Of a DNA stretch of 64,000 nt, positions 7,889 through 17,585 are shown piece after piece. The notes under the pieces were generated by a model, which saw only the letters and a list, made by a program, of their open reading frames with translations, ran no database searches and was not told the origin of the DNA. A program made the position numbers and the translations under genes. The first letter of the stretch is position 1; the number at the start of each line of letters is the position of its first letter. Origin of the DNA: JALOLG01 sp963722415 (GTDB taxonomy: Bacteria > Actinomycetota > Acidimicrobiia > Acidimicrobiales > Ilumatobacteraceae); contig CAVRNI010000061.1 of the NCBI GenBank assembly GCA_963722415.1, positions 62,001 through 126,000 on the forward strand. Reading direction: 5' to 3'.

Positions 7889-9366
7889 TCAGGTGGGCCA
7901 GCTGGCTTCGATGTTGTCGAGCATGTCCTCGGTGCTGCCACCGACGATCCACGCCGTCGCTTCGGTCCAGAACGTGCCGGACCCGACCGCGCCTGGCATC
8001 TGGTCGGCACCGTCGAAGCGGAAGATCTCCGAGCTCGCCAGCAGTTCGGCGAACGACGCCAACAGCGGGTCGGTGATCAACGACGCGTCGATGTCGGTAC
8101 GTGGCGACAGCTCGGCATGGCCGTTGGCCATCGCGATCGCGTACTCGTTCGAGCTCATGTACAGGATGGTGTCCCACGTCTCGGGCTTGTCGGTGCCCGC
8201 AGCGTCGATGTCGCCGGCACCGAGCATCACCTTCGGGTCGCCGGCCTCGGCGACTGGCAGGTAGAAGAACGTGACGTCACTGCCGCTGTCGGGAGGACCG
8301 ACGGTCGTGCCCTCAGGGAACAGGGTGTTGTAGAAGCTCGCCTGGCGGTGCATGTAGCAGTCGCCGGTGGTGATCGGCACACCGCCGTCCTGGAACTTCG
8401 TCGTCGCGATCGCCTTGACGGCGTTGTCGCCACCGATGTAGTCGGGGTTCTTCAGGATCGCGCCGACTGCTTCGGCAACGGCCTAGCACCTGCGGATCGT
8501 TGAACGGGATCTCGTGGTTGACCCACTGGTCGTACACCTCGGGCCCGTTGAGGCGCAGCATGAAGTCCTCGAACCAGTCGGTGATCGGCCACCCGGTGGC
8601 GACACCCGACTCGATGCCTGCGCACCACGGGATGCCGCCGTCGGCGACGATCTGGTCGGACAGCGCCGTCAGCTCGCCGAGCGTCTCGGGGATCTCATAG
8701 CCGCCGGCCTCGAACATCGCCGGGCTGTACCAGACCAGCGACTTGACGTTGGCGCGCCACGGCATCCCGTAGACCTGGCCATCGACCGTGCCGAGCTCGG
8801 GCCAACCGGGGATGAAGTCGCTGTTCACGTGCTCGACCATGTTGTCGGGGAACGGGATCAGGCCGCCGCTCTCTGCCAGCGTGCGCAACAGACCCGGCTG
8901 CGGGAAGTCGATGACGTCGGGTGGGCTACCGCCCTGGATCCGCACGACGATCTCGGTCTCGAACTGGTCGGTGCCCTGGAAGTCGATCGTGATACCGGTG
9001 CAGTCCATGAACGGCTGGTAGAAGCCGACGAAGGTTGCGACCGCGTCAGGCTCGTTCTCGCTGTTGCGGACCGGCGACATGACACTGACGGTCTTGCCTT
9101 CGTATTGCCCGTCGCACGGGATCTCTGTGCCGAGAATGCTGTCACCGCCGCCGCCACCGCCAGTCGTGGCGCCCGGTGGTGTCACCGGGAGCAGCGGTGT
9201 CTGCGGGAGCCTCGGTGTCTCCGGACGCCGGGGCATCGCTGGTTGCAGCAGTGCCCTCTGGTGCCGAGGTGTCGCCTGTACCGGATTCCTCGTCGTCGTC
9301 GCCACAGGCGACGAGCACCAAGGACGTTACGACCGCGAGGGCCGCGACGCGCTTGCCATATCTCAT
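7889..9366 (-). CDS. Sugar ABC transporter substrate-binding lipoprotein (frameshifted twice in this sequence)
   Basis: The extracellular solute-binding protein of the CUT1 importer, about 490 residues when repaired. The ATG at 9366 begins MRYGKRVAALAVVTSLVLVAC, a lipoprotein signal with lipobox LVAC. An acidic, Thr/Ala/Pro-rich linker follows. The frame breaks near 9173 in a CCC run; removing one base joins the linker to GGGGGGDSILGTEIPCDG. It breaks again near 8482, where removing one base joins EIPFNDPQVL to AVAEAVGAIL. The final frame runs through ITTGDCYMHRQASF to EASWPT and the stop at 7889. The recovered family features (ADGGIPWCAGIES, TGWPITDWFED) are intact, so I treat the breaks as probable sequencing insertions. 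Confidence 0.85.
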
Positions 9367-9470
9367 CTGTTTACTCCCCCTCTGGAAGCCATTCCCGGAC
9401 GGGTGGGCCCCGCCCGGCTCGAGTCGGCGCCGGATCGGCGCCCTTCGTGTGCTGCGTTGCCTTTTGGAAA

Positions 9471-9506
9471 TGGTATGGAATCTCGTGGAAGATTCCGGCC
9501 ATACCA
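9471..9506. promoter_or_regulatory. Nested inverted repeats, candidate LacI-family operator
   Basis: Between the divergent binding-protein and ATPase genes, TGGTATGG (9471-9478) pairs with CCATACCA (9499-9506). Inside it, GGAATCT (9477-9483) pairs with AGATTCC (9490-9496). The position, covering both divergent promoters, and a shared GTGGAAG element near the lacI gene suggest an operator for the local LacI regulator. Binding is inferred. Confidence 0.5.
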
Positions 9507-9610
9507 TATCAGGTGGCAGCGCGCAGGGGAAGTCGCCACGGACAAGATTCGTAGGCCAGAATAGGCGCAGCCGAGATATCAACGCCAAGAATCGATGGAG
9601 GGGTCCGACC

Positions 9611-10760
9611 GTGGGGAACATCGTGCTCAACGAGATCGACAAGGTGTACGACAACGGGTTTCACGCCGTGCACAAATTGTCGCTCGACGTCGCCGACGGA
9701 GAGTTCTTGGTGCTCGTCGGTCCGTCCGGCTGCGGCAAGTCGACCGCGCTGCGGATGATCGCCGGGCTCGAGACGATCACGTCCGGCGAGTTGCGCATCG
9801 GCGACAAGATCGTGAACGACCTCGAACCCAAGGATCGCGACATCGCCATGGTGTTCCAGTCGTACGCCCTGTACCCGCACCTGACCGTGCGGGACAACAT
9901 CGCCTTCGCGCTCAAGCTGAAGAAGATGCCCAAGGACGAGATCAACCAGCGCGTCGACAACGCCGCCCGGATCCTCGAGCTCACCGAGAACCTCGACCGC
10001 AAGCCGGGCCAGCTGTCGGGTGGCCAGCGCCAGCGCGTGGCGATGGGCCGGGCGATCGTGCGCCAACCGCAGGCGTTCCTCATGGACGAGCCACTGTCGA
10101 ACCTCGACGCCAAGCTTCGCGTCCAGATGCGCGCCGAGGTCTCCAAGCTCCAGCACCAACTCAACGTCACGACCGTGTACGTCACCCACGACCAGATCGA
10201 GGCGATGACGATGGGCGATCGCGTCGCGGTGCTGTCACGCGGGTACCTCCAGCAGGTCGGCACGCCGCAGGACCTCTACGACCACCCCGACAACCTCTTC
10301 GTCGGGGCCTTCATCGGCTCCCCGCAGATGAACCTGCTCGAGGCGACAGTGTCGAGCAACGGTGGCGGCACGACGTTGAAGTTCGGCAGCAGCACCCTCA
10401 CCGTGCCGGCGTCGGTGCTGGCGAAGGCCCCTTCGCTCGCCGGGTACGACGGGAGGCGGGTCGCCGTCGGGATCCGTCCCGAGCACCTGAGCGTCGGCAC
10501 CGACGGCGCGCCCGACACCATCAGTGGCCAGGTCGACGTCCGAGAAGGGCTTGGCTCCGAGGTCATCCTCCACGTGACCACCGACGCCGTCGGCGTCGAC
10601 ACGTCGGCCGCCGAGAACACGGCCGCAACATCGGACCGGGTTGTCGTGGCCCGGGTCGAACCCCACGCGACGGCGCAGCCCGGCGAGCGCGCGACCCTCG
10701 CCGTCGACACGTCCGTACCTGCACGTGTTCGATCTCGAGACCGGCCTCGCGCTCGTCTGA
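9611..10760 (+). CDS. ABC transporter ATP-binding protein, MalK/MsmK/UgpC type (frameshift near C-terminus)
   Basis: The cytosolic ATPase energising a CUT1 sugar importer. Walker A GPSGCGKST is at residues 37-45, the Q-loop at VFQSYALYPHL, the signature LSGGQ at 135-139 and Walker B FLMDEP at 156-161, followed by the H-loop VTHDQ. The C-terminal TOBE region (GIRPEHLSV) identifies the MalK subfamily. The GTG at 9611 has GGAGGGG upstream. The frame breaks near 10711. Dropping one C restores a normal ending, SYLHVFDLETGLALV, with a stop at 10758-10760. Such ATPases often serve several importers; here it is divergent from the binding protein and next to the GH13 gene. Confidence 0.9.
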
Positions 10761-10762
10761 CG

Positions 10763-12548
10763 TCAGGTACCGAGCCACACCGCCGCGTCGGGTCCGATCA
10801 AGTCCGACGCCGGTCCGATCGGTTCCTGGCGATCGGAGCTGCGGCGGCCGGCACCGACGTCGTCGACCACCGACGACACGAGGACTCGGAGGCCCTTCGA
10901 CGAGCTCGGCCTGGAGGTTGCGCTCGTGGTCGGACATGTTGAGGACGACGACGACCCCACCGCGGCGGTACACCACGAGATCGGGGTCGTCGGGGAACAG
11001 CAGCTCGAAGCCGGCCACCGTCAGGTCGGGGGTCGCCCGCCGCACCGCGATCGCCCGCCTGTAGAGCGAGAGCATCGAGCTCGCGTCGGCCTGCTCACTC
11101 GCCGCGTTCCACTGCGCCCACTCCTTGGGCTGGGGGAGCCACGGCTCCGACGTGCCGCGCGGCGAGAACCCGAACGACGTGGCGACGTCGTCGGTCCACG
11201 GCAACGGGATCCGGCAGCCGTCGCGGCCGATCTCGAGGCCGCCGGTGCGGGCGAAGATCGGGTCCTGACGGGCCTCGTCCGCCAGATCGAGCACCTCCGG
11301 GAGCCCGAGCTCCTCACCCGCGTACAGATACACGCAACCCGGTAGGCCGAGCTCGAACAGCGCCGCCGCCCGGGCGCGCCGGGTGCCGACGTCGATGTCG
11401 ACCGCGGCGTGGGAGTTCTCGAGCGCGCTGCCGATGGCGGCGCCGTGCGTCACCGCGTCGGCGCGGCCGAACCGGGTGACGGAACGCTGGGCGTCGTGGT
11501 TGTTCATCGTCCACGCCGGGAGGAGGCCGGCCGGCATCAGCGCGTCGACCGTCGAGCGGACCGCGGCGCGGAACGCCTCGGCGTTCCAAGGGGCAAGCAT
11601 CAAGTCGAACGCGAACGACTGGTGGAACTCCTCCTCGTTGGCGTACTGGCGCATGATGTCGGGGCGGCGCGGGGCGTACGCCTCGGAGACCAGCACCAGC
11701 TGGCGACCGGGATGGTCGGCTTCGTACGAGTTGACGAGTTGACGCCAGTGACGCCACGCCGCATGGCCTTCCGGGCGATATCTGAAGTGGGCGTTCATCG
11801 CACCCAACTCAGGACGCGCGGCGCCCTGCTGCAACTCGTTGTCGGGGAGCCCTGGCGTCTTGCCGACCACCGTCACGGCATCGGCGCGGAACCCTTCGAC
11901 GCCGCGGTCGAACCAGAACCGGAGCATCCGATCGAAGTGATCGACGACATCCGGGTGGTTCCAGTTGAGGTCAGGCTGCGCCGGCGTGAACACGGCGAGG
12001 TACCACTGACCGGGTGAGCCGTCGGCTTCGGTGACACGCGTCCAGGCCGAACCGCCGAAGATGGCCTGCCAGTTGTTGGGCGGTTCCTCGCCGCCCGCGC
12101 CCCGGCCGTCGCGGAAGTAGAACCGTTCGCGTTCGGACGAGCCGGGCGAGGCGGCCAGCGCCGCCCGGAACCACGCGTGCTCCGAGCTGCAGTGGTTGGG
12201 GACGACGTCCATCATGATGCGGATGCCGACGGCGCGTGCGTCCCGGACGAGCGCGTCGAACTCGTCGAGATCGCCGTAATCGGGCTCGATGTCGAAGTAG
12301 TCGGCGATGTCGTACCCGTGATCTGCCTGCGGCGACGGGTAGCACGGGTTGAGCCAGATCGCGTCGACGCCGAGGTCGGCGAGGTACGGCAGCCGGCTGC
12401 GGATGCCGGCGAGATCACCGATGCCGTCGTCGTTCGAGTCGGCGAACGACCGCACGTACAGCTGGTAGACGACCGCCGTCTCCCACCACGCGAGTGCGCC
12501 GTCGATCGTGTTGCTCCTGTCGGGGGGATGGAACGCGCAGATCACCAT
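10763..12548 (-). CDS. GH13 alpha-glucosidase (oligo-1,6-/alpha-1,4-glucosidase type), frameshift near C-terminus
   Basis: A glycoside hydrolase family 13 enzyme of about 595 residues that hydrolyses imported alpha-glucosides in the cytosol. It begins with the standard WWETAVVYQLYVRSFADSN. The four conserved regions are visible: DVVPNH (I), GFRADAV with the nucleophile Asp (II), LVSEAY with the acid/base Glu (III) and NNHDAQR (IV). Near 10894 one extra base in a CCC run shifts the frame. Removing it gives the ending LVEGLRVLVSSVVDD ... AAVWLGT with a stop at 10763. As written, the open frame continues upstream without a stop into the LacI gene. I place the start at ATG 12548 because the GH13 fold begins there. 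Confidence 0.88.
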
Positions 12549-13589
12549 CGGGTGCCCGTCACGGCGCGTGCGGCTGGTCCTCGACGCCCGTGAAGGGGCG
12601 CTGGTCGTGCCACGCACGACCAGCTCGAGCGCCAGCTCCTCGACGAACGGGATCGGCCTGACCCCGGTGGCGAGCGCGCCGGTGAGGATCTCCGAGCCAC
12701 GCTGACCCGACATCTCGAGCGGCTGGCGCACCGTCGTCAGCCCGCTGTACGAGGCGAGGTCGATGTCGTCGTAGCCGATCACGGACACGTCGCGCGGCAC
12801 CGACTTGCCGGACAGGCGGGCGGCTTCGAGGACGCCGAGCGCCTGCACGTCGGACGCGGCGACGACCGCCGTCGGCGGGTCGGACATGGCGAACAGCTCG
12901 ACCGCCAGCTGGCGGGCCGCGGTGCGCACATGGGGACCATGCTTCACGTACCGGCGATCGAACTCGATGCCCGCGTCGGCGAGGGCGCTGGCGTAGCCCT
13001 CCTGGCGGTACTTGCTCGACACGAAGCCGAACGGGTTCCGCTCCGGCTCACCGATGAACGCGATCCGTTCGTGTCCGAGCGAGAGCAGGTGCTCGGTCGC
13101 GATGCGCCCACCGTTGTGGTCGTCGATCACGACGCTCGGCAACGCCGCGTGCGACGTGTCGATCAGAACGGTCGGGAACTGCGCCATCGCGAGCCGGTCG
13201 CCTTCATCGGACCGCAACGGCAACGCGATGATGATCAGCCCGTCGAGCTGATGGCGTGGAACTTCCACCAAGCGGCGCCGGGCGCGGTCGGGAGCGTCGA
13301 CGTTGTAGAGCACGATCTCGAGGCCATGCGGTTGCAGCGACTGCACGATGCCCCGCAGGCGCTGGTACGAGGAGGGTTCGTCGAAGAACGGGACCAACAC
13401 ACCGACGAAGCCCTGGCGCCTGGCCTTGGTCCCGGCCGACGAGCGTGTGGGCCGGTAGTCCAGCTCCTGCATCGCGGCATGGACCTTCGCCCGCGTCGAC
13501 GGGCGGACCTGATGACTGCCGTTGAGCACGCGCGACACCGTCCCGATGCCCACCCCTGCCCGAGCAGCCACGTCGGAAATGGTCGCCAT
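12549..13589 (-). CDS. LacI family transcriptional regulator
   Basis: A repressor of about 347 residues with the N-terminal LacI helix-turn-helix (ATISDVAARAGVGIGTVSRVLNGS split over two helices) and the hinge motif YRPTRSSAG. A periplasmic-binding-protein-like sensor domain follows, ending at LELVVRGTTSAPS. The ATG at 13589 has GAGGGGG upstream. It presumably senses the imported sugar and controls the transporter and GH13 genes. The reading frame runs without a stop into the GH13 gene. A single-base insertion near its 3' end would explain this: one frame over, a TGA overlaps the GH13 ATG at about 12542. I therefore list two genes rather than a fusion protein. Confidence 0.88.
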
Positions 13590-13624
13590 GTCGTCACGAG
13601 CCCCCTCAGGTGTGTGGAACGGCG

Positions 13625-13650
13625 GTGGAAGCGTAGTCGGAAACTTCCAC
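13625..13650. promoter_or_regulatory. Inverted repeat upstream of lacI, candidate autoregulatory operator
   Basis: GTGGAAG (13625-13631) and CTTCCAC (13644-13650) form an inverted repeat with a 12-base spacer, 36 bases upstream of the lacI start. GTGGAAG also occurs in the transporter intergenic region at 9485-9491. This suggests one regulator binds both sites. Confidence 0.45.
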
Positions 13651-13731
13651 GCGGTCATTATCCGGCGTCGTCCGATGCCGAATGGCCGTGCCGAACGGGA
13701 CGGCCCGGTAACGTCGGGCGGCGTGAACACG

Positions 13732-14316
13732 ATGAAAACCCGTCTGCAGTCGTTGGGTCTGCTCGACCGCGCCCTGGCGGCGACCACCGACGAAGAGATC
13801 GACGCCCTCGTCGCCGCCCTCGACGACGACCACCGGGAGGCGGTCGAGCGCCTCGCCGAGGGAATCACTCCGGCGGCGATCCGCGAGGCCGGCGTCAAGG
13901 GCCGCGTCAACGGGACGCTCGAGAGCATCGCCGTGGTGCTCGCCGACGCGTGCCTCGCCGATTGCATCGAGCAACTCGGCGATCACTCCGACAACCCGAC
14001 GAGCGACCAGCTCCGTGAGGTGCTCCCCGGACTCATCGAACGCCATGGCGTGGCATGCACGCGGCTGATGCTCGCCACGACCGTCGTGGGCGAGGCGCCG
14101 GCGTCGGCGATCGTGCGCGACCTGCTGAAGCACGACGACGACGTCAAGCTGCCACCGATGGAGCCGCGCCCGATCCCGCCGGTCGTGGACGTCAAGCGCG
14201 GGTCCGACGCCGAGCGGGAGGCCGTCAAGGCCAAGCGCCGCGAGCAGAAGCTGCGCCGCCAGGCCGAGGCCCGCGCCCGCCGCGAGCAATCAGCCCGCGA
14301 CCGCCATCATCACTGA
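13732..14316 (+). CDS. Hypothetical protein with basic coiled C-terminus
   Basis: A 194-residue soluble protein that I do not recognise. The N-terminal 120 residues are helical and acidic (ATTDEEIDALVAALDDDH). The middle contains a helix bundle with CTRLMLATTVVGEAP. The last 35 residues are a highly charged Lys/Arg/Glu/Ala helix (KAKRREQKLRRQAEARARRE) ending in HHH. The tail suggests nucleic-acid or ribosome contact, but that is only inference. A TAACGT box and GGGCGG lie just upstream; GTG 13723 is an alternative start. It is divergent from lacI and convergent with ogt. Confidence 0.6.
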   Translation: MKTRLQSLGLLDRALAATTDEEIDALVAALDDDHREAVERLAEGITPAAIREAGVKGRVNGTLESIAVVLADACLADCIEQLGDHSDNPTSDQLREVLPGLIERHGVACTRLMLATTVVGEAPASAIVRDLLKHDDDVKLPPMEPRPIPPVVDVKRGSDAEREAVKAKRREQKLRRQAEARARREQSARDRHHH

Positions 14317-14331
14317 ATCGCCTCCGCGGCT

Positions 14332-14844
14332 TCAGCCGCCGAAGCTGACGACGCGTTCGTGGTCGAGGAGCCAGGCCTTGGCGTCGATGCCACCGCCGAA
14401 GCCGGTCAGGTGCCCGTTCGAGCCGACGACGCGGTGGCACGGCACGATGATCGGGATCGGGTTGCGTCCGTTCGCCGCGCCGACGGCCCGCGCCCGCTTG
14501 CGGTCACCGAGCGCAGCGGCCTGCTCGCCGTAGCTCATCGTCGCCCCGAACGGGATCGAGCGCAGCACCGACCAGGCCTGTTGCTGGAACGGAGTCCCCT
14601 CGGGTGCGAGCGGAACGTCGAACTCGGTGCGCGACCCGTCGAAGTACTCCTCGAGCTGATGCGTGGCGAGCGCCAGCATCGGGTGCTCGTCACTGGCGAC
14701 ATCGACGACATCGCCCTCGATGTCGCGTCCGTACTCATCGGTGTTCCACGAGATCGTGCGCAGCGCAGTGTCGTCGGCGACGAGCGTGAGCTCGCCGACG
14801 GGTGACGGCATCGTCGTGCGGTACATGGTGAGCGTGTCGTTCAT
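14332..14844 (-). CDS. ogt: Methylated-DNA--protein-cysteine S-methyltransferase
   Basis: A suicide repair enzyme that moves the methyl group from O6-methylguanine (and O4-methylthymine) onto its own cysteine. It has 170 residues. The active site is IVPCHRVVGSNG with Cys136, and the helix-turn-helix region MSYGEQAAALGDRKRARAVG precedes it. The ATG at 14844 has AAGGAG 8 bases upstream; an in-frame upstream extension lacks such a site. It lies 33 bases after the stop of the Ada/AlkA fusion gene on the same strand, so an alkylation-damage operon is likely. Confidence 0.95.
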   Translation of the reverse strand: MNDTLTMYRTTMPSPVGELTLVADDTALRTISWNTDEYGRDIEGDVVDVASDEHPMLALATHQLEEYFDGSRTEFDVPLAPEGTPFQQQAWSVLRSIPFGATMSYGEQAAALGDRKRARAVGAANGRNPIPIIVPCHRVVGSNGHLTGFGGGIDAKAWLLDHERVVSFGG

Positions 14845-14877
14845 GGTGGTCTCCTTCACAGGGTCGCCCACAGATGC

Positions 14878-16305
14878 CTAGAGAGTTGCCCAGAGATGAT
14901 GGAGGGCATACGTGCGCCACGGCCGCCACCGTTCGGCGACCGCGGCGCCGATGCCGAGCCGGTCGAGCGCGTGACGGACTCCGAGGTCGGTGTCGAGGAA
15001 CACGTCGGGGTCGCCGAGCCCGCGCATGACGGTGTAGCGGGCGGTCCACGCACCGATGCCGGGAAGCGCGACGAGGCGGTGCACGAGCTCCTCCCGGTCG
15101 GCGCCGGTGTCGAGCGCGATCGAACCGTCGGCGACGGCCGCCGCGAGCCCGGTGAGCGTGCGACCACGCGCCCGCGGCATCGGCAACGTGGTGGGATCGA
15201 GCGCGGCGAGCCGGTCGGGCGAGGGGAACACATGCGTGAGCCGGTCGTTGGCCACGGTCAACACGTCACCAGCCGCCTCGACGATGCGCCCGGTGACGGT
15301 GCGGGCGCCGGCGACCGACACCTGCTGCCCGACGACGCCGCGGACCGCGATCTCGAACGGGTCGACGGCGCCGGGGGCGCGTCGCCCTGGCGTCTTGGCG
15401 ACGAACGGCTCGAGCACCGGATCGTCACCGAGGACGGCGTCGACGGCGATGGGGTCGGCGTCGAGGTCGAGCAGCCGCCGGAGACGCTGGACGGTGGGGG
15501 CCAGATCGCGCCAATCGGCGAGCGACAGCTCGGCGCGGACGTACGACTCACGGGGCTCGAGCACGGCGACGCCGTGCCCGTGCGGGAGCGCGAGCGTGCG
15601 GTGGTACCGCTCACCGTCGAACACCTCGACACCCGGGATCGCGCGCATGGCGAGGAACTCGAACGCCTCCCGACCGGCGAACGGTCCACGCGTCGGCAGG
15701 CGCACGACGACCGCGCCGGGTTCGGCGGGCGAATCGCCGATCGAGGAGCGACGCCGGAGCTCCGTCGGCGCGAGCGCGTAGACGTCGCGAACGGTGTCGT
15801 TGAACTGGCGGACGCTGCCGAACCCGGCGGCGAACGCGATGTCGGTCATCGACATCGACGACGTCTCGATCAGCACGCGGGCGGTCTGTGCCCGCTGGGC
15901 GCGGGCGAGCGCGAGCGGCCCGGCACCGAGCTCGTCGGTGACGAGGCGCGTCAGGTGGCGGCTGCTGTACCCGAGCCGGCGGGCGAGACCGGCGACACCT
16001 TCGCGGTCGACGATGCCGTCGGCGATGAGGCGCATCGCCCTGGCGACGACATCGCCGCGCATGTTCCACTCGGGTGAACCCGGGGCGGCGTCGGGGCGGC
16101 AGCGCTTGCACGCCCGGAACCCGTGCTGCTGGGCGGCGGCCGCCGACGGGAAGAACTCGACGTTCGTGCGCTTCGGCGTGATCGCCGGACAGCTCGGCCG
16201 GCAGTAGATGCCGGTCGTGCGGACCGCGATGTAGAACCAGCCGTCGAACCTCGCGTCACGGCTCTGCGCGACCCGGTAGCACTGGTCGGCGTCGAGTTGG
16301 ATCAC
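14878..16305 (-). CDS. alkA: Ada-type regulator fused to AlkA 3-methyladenine DNA glycosylase
   Basis: A 475-residue three-part protein. Residues 1-80 form the Ada zinc/phosphotriester-acceptor domain with Cys35, Cys39 (CRPSC), Cys66 and Cys69 (CKRC). Residues 85-185 carry an AraC-type double helix-turn-helix (GVAGLARRLGYSSRHLTRLV). Residues 200-475 are the AlkA glycosylase. That part has a helix-hairpin-helix at LPGIGAWTARYTVM and the catalytic Asp in the DTDLG region at 438-440. It would sense methyl-phosphotriesters, activate its own operon and excise alkylated bases. It is followed by ogt. This Ada-AlkA arrangement is known in actinobacteria. The start is GTG 16305. Confidence 0.93.
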   Translation of the reverse strand: MIQLDADQCYRVAQSRDARFDGWFYIAVRTTGIYCRPSCPAITPKRTNVEFFPSAAAAQQHGFRACKRCRPDAAPGSPEWNMRGDVVARAMRLIADGIVDREGVAGLARRLGYSSRHLTRLVTDELGAGPLALARAQRAQTARVLIETSSMSMTDIAFAAGFGSVRQFNDTVRDVYALAPTELRRRSSIGDSPAEPGAVVVRLPTRGPFAGREAFEFLAMRAIPGVEVFDGERYHRTLALPHGHGVAVLEPRESYVRAELSLADWRDLAPTVQRLRRLLDLDADPIAVDAVLGDDPVLEPFVAKTPGRRAPGAVDPFEIAVRGVVGQQVSVAGARTVTGRIVEAAGDVLTVANDRLTHVFPSPDRLAALDPTTLPMPRARGRTLTGLAAAVADGSIALDTGADREELVHRLVALPGIGAWTARYTVMRGLGDPDVFLDTDLGVRHALDRLGIGAAVAERWRPWRTYALHHLWATL

Positions 16306-16370
16306 ACACCCAGTGTGCCAACGTCAACGGACGCCCACGAGCGGAAATCGGACATCACCGTCGACGACCC

Positions 16371-17585
16371 CTAATCGCAGACGAGGGGTGGGTACTGCGG
16401 GACGTCCATCTCGACGTGCTGCGGGGGGACGACGACCCGTGTCCACAACACGACGAGGCCGATCGCGCAGCACACGATGCCGCCGGCGAAACCCGTTCGC
16501 TTGCCGAAGATCTCGCCGACACCGCCGAGCGCGAGGCCGCCGACGACGGAGCCGAGCTCGAAGAACATCGTGAACGAGCTCAGCGCGGCGACGCGCTCGC
16601 GCTCGTCGACGCGATTGACCACGATCGCCATCAGCGACGGGTAGTTGAACGCCATGCCGACCCCGAACCCGGCCGCCGCGACCCACAGCGCCCATGGCTC
16701 GGGCACGGCGGCGAGCAACAGCAAGGAAGCGCCGACGAACACGAGTGCGGTGGAGACGGCGCGCCCCGGTCCGATGCGGTCAGGCACCTTGGCTCCGGCC
16801 ACCCGTCCGATGAGGCAGACCACGCTGTAGACCAGGAACAACCCACCGGCACCACTCAGACCGACCGCCCTGGCGTGTTCGGGGATGAAGCCCGTGAACG
16901 TCGAGAATGCGGCGACGATGCTGGCCAGCACGAGGCCGGGCCCGATCGCGGCCGGATGCAGGATCCCGCGCCCTGCCGATCTCGTCGTGTCGTCGGGGTC
17001 GTGGACGCGATCCACCGACTTCGGCACGAACGACGCCAGCACGGCCGTCGCCAGTGCGAGCGCCCCGGCGGTCAGGAACGCCCGCTCGTAGTGCACGTCG
17101 TCGAGGACCCACTCGCCGAGCATCGGTCCGATCCCGAGCCCGCCGAACACCGCGATCGAGAAGTAGCTGGCGCCTTCGGCGCGACGGTCGGGTGGCGACA
17201 GATCGGCGATCAGCGTGATCGCTCCGACGAACAGCGCCGCCTCGCCGACCCCCGTGATCCCCCTGAGGACGAGCAGCACGGGCAGCGTCTCCGCGAGCCC
17301 GGCACCCAAGCTGCCGGCGGCGGCGAGCACGGCGCCGCCCATCATCAGCCGGCGACGGCCATAGCGGTCGCCGAGCCGTGTGATGAGCGGACGGGCGGCG
17401 ATCGCGGTGGCCGCGAACGAGGCGATCGTCAATCCGATCCCGAACTCGCCCGCGCCGAGCTCGCGCTCGACGAACAGGGGGACCGTGACGAGCGTGACTC
17501 CGATGCTCGTGAAGAACACGAGCGTCACCGCCGTCACGACGACGAACGGCCAGGTGACGACCGGCGTTCGGGGCACGTGCGTCAC
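16371..17585 (-). CDS. MFS transporter
   Basis: A 404-residue major facilitator with about twelve membrane helices. The family loop between helices 2 and 3 is ITRLGDRYGRRRLMM (the RxGxRxGRR pattern). Its equivalent in the second half is weaker (GAKVPDRIGPGR). No substrate can be read from sequence; the drug/metabolite exporter type is likely. Its GTG start at 17585 overlaps the stop of the transglutaminase gene by 4 bases, giving tight translational coupling. This ties the transporter to the ATP-grasp/alpha-E/transglutaminase cluster, possibly as the exporter of its product. A longer in-frame start exists upstream but lies inside the transglutaminase gene. Confidence 0.85.
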   Translation of the reverse strand: MTHVPRTPVVTWPFVVVTAVTLVFFTSIGVTLVTVPLFVERELGAGEFGIGLTIASFAATAIAARPLITRLGDRYGRRRLMMGGAVLAAAGSLGAGLAETLPVLLVLRGITGVGEAALFVGAITLIADLSPPDRRAEGASYFSIAVFGGLGIGPMLGEWVLDDVHYERAFLTAGALALATAVLASFVPKSVDRVHDPDDTTRSAGRGILHPAAIGPGLVLASIVAAFSTFTGFIPEHARAVGLSGAGGLFLVYSVVCLIGRVAGAKVPDRIGPGRAVSTALVFVGASLLLLAAVPEPWALWVAAAGFGVGMAFNYPSLMAIVVNRVDERERVAALSSFTMFFELGSVVGGLALGGVGEIFGKRTGFAGGIVCCAIGLVVLWTRVVVPPQHVEMDVPQYPPLVCD

